From positions 1 through 33,867 of the forward strand of contig JAICVS010000036.1 in NCBI GenBank assembly GCA_025935195.1: a stretch of DNA of 33,867 nt. Direction: 5' to 3'. The notes under the pieces are model-generated. The model saw nothing but the letters and a program-made list of their open reading frames with translations, ran no database searches and had not been told where the DNA came from. The DNA comes from Ktedonobacterales bacterium. GTDB taxonomy: Bacteria > Chloroflexota > Ktedonobacteria > Ktedonobacterales > JADMIN01. How positions within the stretch are numbered: the stretch's first letter is position 1; every line of letters begins with the position of its first letter. The translations under genes were made by a program, and so were the position numbers. Below are positions 27,405 to 33,867 of the stretch, piece by piece.

Positions 27405-27770
27405 CCGCCATCCCCTTGCTTCGTAGGCCGAGTGGCACTATATGCCGCGTTCGCCGACGATGTAAAGGGCAGCACGCAACCCACACGCAATCCACACGCG
27501 ACGCATATAGACGCATACACATGTCCGCATGCCTGCCGCATCGCGCCGCGCCAAACCCCATCCCAATCATCCTCCGTGTTCCTCCCTCCGCCTCCGTGTC
27601 CGCTGTGGCCGTTCTCGTCTCTCTGCCTTCCGCCGGTCCCATCGCCTTGTGGCGCACCCCGCGGGTGTGGTAGACTATGTGCCAGGGCGGGGTACGGGAG
27701 CGCGAGCGCTGACGCAACCCCGCCCAACGCATTTGTAGGCCACTAGCGGCCATCAGGGGACCACACACGC

Positions 27771-28421
27771 ATGGAACTGACCTGGCTGGGGCATTCCTGC
27801 TTCCGCCTGCGTGGGAAAGATGCCACGCTGCTCACCGACCCTCCCGCTCCCGCCACCGGCTACACGCCCGGTCGCGTTACCGCCGACATCATCACCATCA
27901 GCCACCACCATGCCGGGCATGACTATGTCAAGATCGTCGCCGGCGAGCCCAAGATCGTGGACGGTCCCGGTGAGTACGAAGTGCAACAGATTCTCATCAC
28001 CGGCGTGCAGACCTTCCACGATCAGGAGCGCGGCGCGCTGTTCGGGCGCAATACCGCTTATCTGATCACGATGGACGACGTGCAGTTCTGCCATCTCGGC
28101 GACCTCGGCGCCCCACTGGATGATCGCGCGCAGGAGGCGCTCAACGGCGCCGATGTGCTCTTCGTCCCGGTCGGCGGGGGCAACGCGCTGGATGCCGAGC
28201 GCGCTGCCGAAGTGATCGCGCAGCTCGAGCCGCGTATCGTCGTGCCCATGCACTACGCGACTCCAGCCTACAAGCCGAACGGCGCCGCACTCGACCCAGT
28301 AGACAAGTTCTGCCGCGAGATGGGAGTGGAGGTGAGCGAGCCGCTCGGCAAGGCGGTGATCACCAAATCATCGCTCCCGGTGGAACCGCAGGTGCTTCTC
28401 CTCACGTACCGCGGACAATAA
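27771..28421 (+). CDS. MBL-fold metal-dependent hydrolase (UPF0173/L-ascorbate lactonase-like)
   Basis: MELTWLGHSCFRLRGKDATLLTDPP...ITISHHHAGHDYVKIV...DDVQFCHLGDLG...VVPMHYATP. Confidence 0.9.
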   Translation: MELTWLGHSCFRLRGKDATLLTDPPAPATGYTPGRVTADIITISHHHAGHDYVKIVAGEPKIVDGPGEYEVQQILITGVQTFHDQERGALFGRNTAYLITMDDVQFCHLGDLGAPLDDRAQEALNGADVLFVPVGGGNALDAERAAEVIAQLEPRIVVPMHYATPAYKPNGAALDPVDKFCREMGVEVSEPLGKAVITKSSLPVEPQVLLLTYRGQ

Positions 28422-28430
28422 AAGACGGAA

Positions 28431-28475
28431 AGGAGGGGCTAGGAACGCATACGGGCTTCCTAGCCCCTCCTCTTT
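28431..28475 (+). terminator. Rho-independent-like terminator after MBL gene
   Basis: Perfect 15-bp stem AGGAGGGGCTAGGAA-cgcatacgggc-TTCCTAGCCCCTCCT followed by cttt, 10 nt after the stop codon. Confidence 0.75.
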
Positions 28476-28650
28476 GCGGTCCGGAGCGAATCGGCCCGGC
28501 CGCGAGTGGCAAGCACGGGAAATCTGTTCTCAGGTTCCAGGCGGAGGCATCATGCGGTGAGCGAATGGCATGCGAGCGTGGTAAGCGTGTGCGCGAGCGT
28601 CGTGAAGTCGGTCCAATTCAGCGCAGCGGCGAAGGCGAAGTGAGGGTAGC

Positions 28651-30381
28651 ATGGCGAAATTTCTGTTCGTGACCGGCGGCGTCGCCTCTTCTGTCGGCAA
28701 AGGCATCGCCGTGGCGTCCATCGGCCGGCTGCTCAAGAGTCGCGGCCTCTCGGTCGCCATCATGAAGCTCGATCCCTATATCAATGTGGACCCCGGCACC
28801 ATGTCGCCGTACCAGCACGGCGAGGTTTTCGTCACCGACGATGGCGCCGAGACCGACCTCGACCTCGGCCACTACGAGCGCTTCACCGACGAGGCCGCCA
28901 CCCAGGCCAGCAACGTCACCACTGGCCAGGTCTACGCCGCCGTCATCGGCAAAGAGCGGCGCGGCGAGTACCTGGGCGGCACCATCCAAGTCATCCCTCA
29001 CATCACTAACGAGATCAAAGCGCGCATCCACGCCCACGCGCGCTCCAGCGGCGCCGACGTGGTGATCTGCGAGGTCGGCGGCACCGTCGGCGACATCGAG
29101 GGCGAGCCGTTCCTCGAGGCCATCCGCCAAATGCGCGGCGATGTCGGCCGCGACGACGTGCTCTATCTGCACGTCACGCTGCTGCCCTACATCGGCGCCA
29201 CCAAAGAGCTGAAGACCAAGCCCACCCAGCATAGCGTCAAAGAGCTGCTGCGCGCCGGCATCCAGCCGGACGTCATCCTTTGCCGCTCGGACTACCCCGT
29301 CAGCGACGAGATTCGCGACAAGATCGCCCTCTTCTGCAACATCAACCGCCGGGCCGTCATTCCCCTGACCACCGCCAGCAGCATCTACGAGGTGCCGCTG
29401 ATGCTGGAGTCCGCCGGGCTGGGCGAGTATCTGGTCGAGACGCTGCGGCTCCAACACGCGCACGCACCGGATTTGGGCGAGTGGCGCGAGCTGGTCGGCC
29501 GCATTGCGTCGGAGAAGCCGCGGGTGCGTATCGCGCTGGTCGGCAAGTACGTCGCGCTGCACGACGCCTACCTCTCCGTGGTCGAGGCGTTGCGCCATGC
29601 TGGCTGGGCCAACGGCGTGGATGTCGCCATCGAGTGGGTCAACTCCGAGGCGCTGGAGAGCGACTGGGATGCCTATGAGCCGCTGCTGGCCGCGGCAGAC
29701 GGCATCGTCGTGCCGGGTGGTTTCGGCCATCGCGGCATCGAGGGCAAGGTGAAGGCGGCGCGGCTGGCGCGCGAGCGCGGCATCCCCTATCTCGGCTTGT
29801 GCCTGGGCTTGCAGGTGGCGGTGGTCGAGTTCGCGCGCGACGTGCTCGGCCTGGCCGACGCCAATAGCTCCGAGTTCGACGAGAAGTCCGCCGACAAAGT
29901 GATTGACCTGATGGGCAGCCAGCGCAACATCGCCGACAAGGGCGGCACGATGCGCCTGGGCCAGTGGGTCTGCTGCCTTGCGCCCGGCAGCAAGGCCGAG
30001 GCGGCCTACGGCAAGTCCATCATCTTCGAGCGTCACCGCCACCGCTACGAGTTCAACAACGACTACCGCAAGGCGATGCAAGCCGCGGGCATGGTGTTGA
30101 GCGGCCAGTCCGCCGACGGCAGCCTGGTCGAGATCGTGGAGCTACGCGACCATCCCTGGTTCGTCGGCACGCAGTTCCACCCCGAATTCAAGAGCCGTCC
30201 GACCCGCCCGCACCCGCTCTTCCGCGAGTTCGTCGCCGCCGCTGTGCTTCGCGCCGGGCCGCACACTACTGACAACCGGTCAGCAAACGCTGTCGAGCCT
30301 TCCAGGCTCAATGGCGCGAACGGACACAACGGACACAACGGACACAAGGTGGAGAAAGCCGAGAGCGGCGTTGCGGGATAG
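28651..30381 (+). CDS. pyrG: CTP synthase
   Basis: [76 protein letters not shown]; amidotransferase domain with [16 protein letters not shown] and [12 protein letters not shown]. Confidence 0.99.
   Translation: MAKFLFVTGGVASSVGKGIAVASIGRLLKSRGLSVAIMKLDPYINVDPGTMSPYQHGEVFVTDDGAETDLDLGHYERFTDEAATQASNVTTGQVYAAVIGKERRGEYLGGTIQVIPHITNEIKARIHAHARSSGADVVICEVGGTVGDIEGEPFLEAIRQMRGDVGRDDVLYLHVTLLPYIGATKELKTKPTQHSVKELLRAGIQPDVILCRSDYPVSDEIRDKIALFCNINRRAVIPLTTASSIYEVPLMLESAGLGEYLVETLRLQHAHAPDLGEWRELVGRIASEKPRVRIALVGKYVALHDAYLSVVEALRHAGWANGVDVAIEWVNSEALESDWDAYEPLLAAADGIVVPGGFGHRGIEGKVKAARLARERGIPYLGLCLGLQVAVVEFARDVLGLADANSSEFDEKSADKVIDLMGSQRNIADKGGTMRLGQWVCCLAPGSKAEAAYGKSIIFERHRHRYEFNNDYRKAMQAAGMVLSGQSADGSLVEIVELRDHPWFVGTQFHPEFKSRPTRPHPLFREFVAAAVLRAGPHTTDNRSANAVEPSRLNGANGHNGHNGHKVEKAESGVAG
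30319..30345 (+). repeat. 9-bp x3 tandem repeat encoding NGH-NGH-NGH in the PyrG C-terminal tail
   Basis: aacggacac three times in frame at 30319-30327, 30328-30336 and 30337-30345. Confidence 0.9.
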
Positions 30382-30425
30382 CCGTTGACCCGGCTCACCG
30401 CCACCCTGAATTCCCATATTTCTCC

Positions 30426-30467
30426 GGCCCTGACGCTGTGACAGTGCGACACGTCAGGGCCGTCTTT
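30426..30467 (+). terminator. Terminator-like hairpin downstream of pyrG
   Basis: GGCCCTGACG ... CGTCAGGGCC (10-bp perfect stem, 16-nt loop) followed by gtcttt. Confidence 0.6.
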
Positions 30468-30745
30468 ACCCTGGCGAGGATTGCGGGGGATGGGGGTGAG
30501 GACTCCCCTGGTCAGCTTCTTGCGGGATGAGACATACTACAAGGGCTGAGATGCGATTGTGGTCCGTCTTCCGTGCGCGACACCGGCTTCCCAGGGGCAG
30601 CGTCCTCCGCTGCGAATCTCCCAAGGGTACGGGCTTTGCCTTCCCGGTGCCGTGCGCTGCTAGGGCGGGTAGCGTGTAGAGCTGCATGCGCGGTGTCCGG
30701 TTCGTCCTATCGTCTCGTCCGACGGCGCGAAAGGCAGGGGGAGCT

Positions 30746-31891
<1,146 letters not shown>

Positions 31892-31915
31892 AGAATCCAC
31901 CAGACGGAGCACCCG

Positions 31916-33157
31916 ATGGCGAGCACAGAGATCGAGCTGCACGGCCACATCATAGACTCGCTCGTCCTGCCGCGCGTCTGGGGCGCCATCGAAGACGCCG
32001 GCGCGCGCTTCCGCGTGCGCGAGATGCGCGTGGGGCAGAGCGAGAACGAGACCAGCTACGCCCGCATCGAAGTGATCGCCGACACACAGGCGCGGCTCGA
32101 CGAGCTGATGAGTGAGCTACTGCAACTGGGCGCCACACCCGCCGCCGCGCGCGACGCCGCCACCGCTCCCGTCACCCAGCCGGGCGTGCTGCCCGACGAC
32201 TTCTACTCCACCACCAATCTGCCCACCCAGGTGCGCGTCGCCGGCCGCTGGGTAGATGTCGAGAACATCGAGATGGACGTGGCGATTGCCGTAGACCTGG
32301 CGGCGGGGCGGGCCTATGCCCGGCCGATGCACGAGGCGGCGCTGGGCGAGGAAGTGGTGATCGGCTATACCGGCGTGCGCGTCGAGCCGCTGGAGCGCGC
32401 GCGGGCGCACCGCGAGGCATTCGGCTTCATGCAAAGCCCCGTCTCATCCGAGCGCGCCAAGGCGCTGGCGATCACCGAGGTAGCCGAGACGATGCGCGCC
32501 ACGCGCGCGCGCGGCGGCAAAATCCTCTTCGTGCTGGGGCCGGCGGTAGTTCACACGGCGGCGCGGCAGCACGTCGCCGACCTCATCCGCCGCGGCTACA
32601 TCCAGGTGATCTTCGGTGGCAACGCCATCGTCGCGCACGACGTCGAAGCGGCGATGTTCGGCACCTCGCTGGGCATCAACTTGAAGACGGGCGAGCCGGT
32701 CGAGCACGGCCATCGCAACCACCTGCGCGCCATCAACGCCGTGCGCGCCTGTGGCTCGCTGGATGAGGCGCGCAAACGCGGCCTGCTGGGGGACGGCATT
32801 GTGGCGGCGGCGCTGGAGCATCACGTCGAGCTGGTGCTGGCCGGCTCCATCCGCGATGACGGCCCCATGCCCGGCGTCATCACCGACAGCGTACAGGCGC
32901 AGGGGCGCATGCGCCAGGCGGTGCGCGGCGTCGAAGTGGCCGTGATGGCCGCTTCCATGTTGCACGCCATCGCCACGGGCAACCTGCTGCCGGCGACGGT
33001 GCGCTGTGTCGCCGTAGACATCAACCCTGCGGTTGTCACCAAGATCGCCGATCGCGGCACGGCGCAGGCGATGGGGCTGGTCACGGACGTGGAGCTGTTC
33101 TTGGGGGCGCTGGCCGCCGCCCTCGCCGATGGTGCCGCCAAAGCGGAGAAAGGGTAG
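31916..33157 (+). CDS. TIGR00300 (LOR/SDH bifunctional enzyme conserved domain) family protein, possible ornithine cyclodeaminase-type enzyme
   Basis: IELHGHIIDSLVLPRVWGAIEDAGARFRVREMRVGQSENETSYARIEV...GKILFVLGPAVVHTAARQHVADLIRRGYIQVIFGGNAIVAHDVEAAMFGTSLGINLKTGEPVEHGHRNHLRAINAVR. Confidence 0.88.
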   Translation: MASTEIELHGHIIDSLVLPRVWGAIEDAGARFRVREMRVGQSENETSYARIEVIADTQARLDELMSELLQLGATPAAARDAATAPVTQPGVLPDDFYSTTNLPTQVRVAGRWVDVENIEMDVAIAVDLAAGRAYARPMHEAALGEEVVIGYTGVRVEPLERARAHREAFGFMQSPVSSERAKALAITEVAETMRATRARGGKILFVLGPAVVHTAARQHVADLIRRGYIQVIFGGNAIVAHDVEAAMFGTSLGINLKTGEPVEHGHRNHLRAINAVRACGSLDEARKRGLLGDGIVAAALEHHVELVLAGSIRDDGPMPGVITDSVQAQGRMRQAVRGVEVAVMAASMLHAIATGNLLPATVRCVAVDINPAVVTKIADRGTAQAMGLVTDVELFLGALAAALADGAAKAEKG

Positions 33158-33298
33158 TAGCGGATTCCGTCGCGGCGGTGTAGAATGCGAGCGGCCGATG
33201 CGGTGGCCTGTGCGGCACACCCATGTAAAGCGACTGACCCGCGTGATGGCCCGCGTGATGCGGCAATATAACGGACGATATGGGAAGGAGGCGGAGAC

Positions 33299-33688
33299 GT
33301 GGACTTCCCGCCCCATACGGACCCGGAGACGACCTTCTCCTTCCCCAGCGGCCGAGCGCTCATCTATTGCCACGCCTACACGCTGCACGACATGATCAAC
33401 GGCGCCATGCAGCGGCAGACGAACGCCTGCCGGGCGAAGGCGCGCGAGCTGGGCTACGCCATCGGCAACACCTTGCAGGACATCGGCTTTGATGATCAAC
33501 AGCAGATCCGCCAGGATCTCAACCGGCCCACGCTCGCCTACGCCCTGACCAACCTGCGCGACGGCAGCTACAATGCGCTGATCGTCTTCGCCCCCGACCG
33601 CATCTCGCTCCGTCCCGCCGACGTGATCGCCTTCACTGACGAGTGCCGGCGGATGAGCGTGTTGATCATCGCTGTGCAGCCCTCGTAG
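33299..33688 (+). CDS. Stand-alone serine-recombinase (resolvase) N-terminal-like domain, apparently lacking catalytic residues
   Basis: GTG start behind GGGAAGGAGG. ALIYCHAYTLHD...QRQTNACRAKARELGY...LNRPTLAYALTNLRDGSYNALIVFAPDRISLRPADVIAFTDECRRMSVLIIAV follows the resolvase-domain pattern YxRvS...DRlsR. Confidence 0.6.
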   Translation: MDFPPHTDPETTFSFPSGRALIYCHAYTLHDMINGAMQRQTNACRAKARELGYAIGNTLQDIGFDDQQQIRQDLNRPTLAYALTNLRDGSYNALIVFAPDRISLRPADVIAFTDECRRMSVLIIAVQPS

Positions 33689-33707
33689 GCATGGTGGATA
33701 CGTTCGC

Positions 33708-33867
33708 TCACCTGCCCACTGCCACCGCCACCGACGGAGCCCTCCGCACATGCGGATTGAGCGTCGCCGCCAGTGCCAGCAGCGCCAGCACCCCGGCGAA
33801 GACGAGAATGGTCGGCACCGCCCCGAGTCGTTCGAGCAGCGGGCCGGCCAGTGCCAGGCCGAGCGGC
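33708..33867 (-). CDS. C-terminal end of MFS-type transporter (truncated by window edge)
   Basis: Read by hand on the minus strand: PLGLALAGPLLERLGAVPTILVFAGVLALLALAATLNPHVRRAPSVAVAVGR*; typical last TM helices of an MFS exporter. Not in the ORF track (no start in window). Confidence 0.65.
   Translation of the reverse strand, partial: PLGLALAGPLLERLGAVPTILVFAGVLALLALAATLNPHVRRAPSVAVAVGR

Noticed and set aside
27405-27770. TPP riboswitch upstream of thiL
   Set aside because: No recognisable TPP riboswitch core found by eye; thiL is commonly not riboswitch-controlled.
28618-30081. 487-aa minus-strand ORF
   Set aside because: Exact antisense of pyrG with shadow composition; pyrG is unambiguous on the + strand.
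30382-30745. Possible IS end or riboswitch in the leader of the UgpC-type ATPase
   Set aside because: The leader is long and has some self-complementarity, but I could not identify terminal repeats, a transposase fragment or a known riboswitch consensus beyond the pyrG terminator hairpin.
32444-33751. 435-aa minus-strand ORF
   Set aside because: Antisense to the TIGR00300 gene and the resolvase-like gene; no recognisable motifs, high-GC artefact.

Overview
High-GC bacterial chromosomal window; codon usage, family mix and intergenic repeat style suggest Chloroflexota or a relative, but taxonomy is an inference. No rRNA, tRNA, CRISPR array or intact transposon was recognised. From left to right: (1) A copper/redox block. 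It holds a left-truncated large multicopper oxidase on the minus strand (missing from the ORF track because it runs off the edge), a membrane-anchored beta-sandwich protein, a membrane-anchored cupredoxin, a tandem PF03640-type lipoprotein and a divergent OmpR-type response regulator/histidine kinase pair. The shared intergenic region carries two oppositely oriented GCTGAA-N5-GCTGAA direct repeats. (2) Cytochrome P450 and a MOSC protein. (3) A compositionally distinct patch at about 11.47-13.4 kb with an eqolisin (peptidase G1)-like secreted protein, an unlisted 53-aa membrane peptide ending GCPFCK, and an ATGA-coupled 73-aa ORF. (4) Acyl-CoA synthetase and a beta-propeller membrane protein, then a lipoprotein with a 32-nt overlapping downstream gene. 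(5) An XRE/TPR regulator, a MacB/FtsX-like permease and an ABC ATPase fused to an AbrB-like C-terminal domain, with structured palindromic repeats between the genes. (6) Housekeeping genes: SUI1/YciH (strong leader hairpin), DUF402, PhoU-like, thiL, an MBL-fold protein, pyrG, a UgpC-type ABC ATPase and a TIGR00300-family protein. (7) A stand-alone serine-resolvase-like domain that appears to lack catalytic residues, and a truncated MFS transporter. The best candidates for novelty are the 53-aa peptide/G1-peptidase cassette, the inactive resolvase-like protein, the multi-TM-fused multicopper oxidase with its putative regulatory sites, and the structured intergenic elements.
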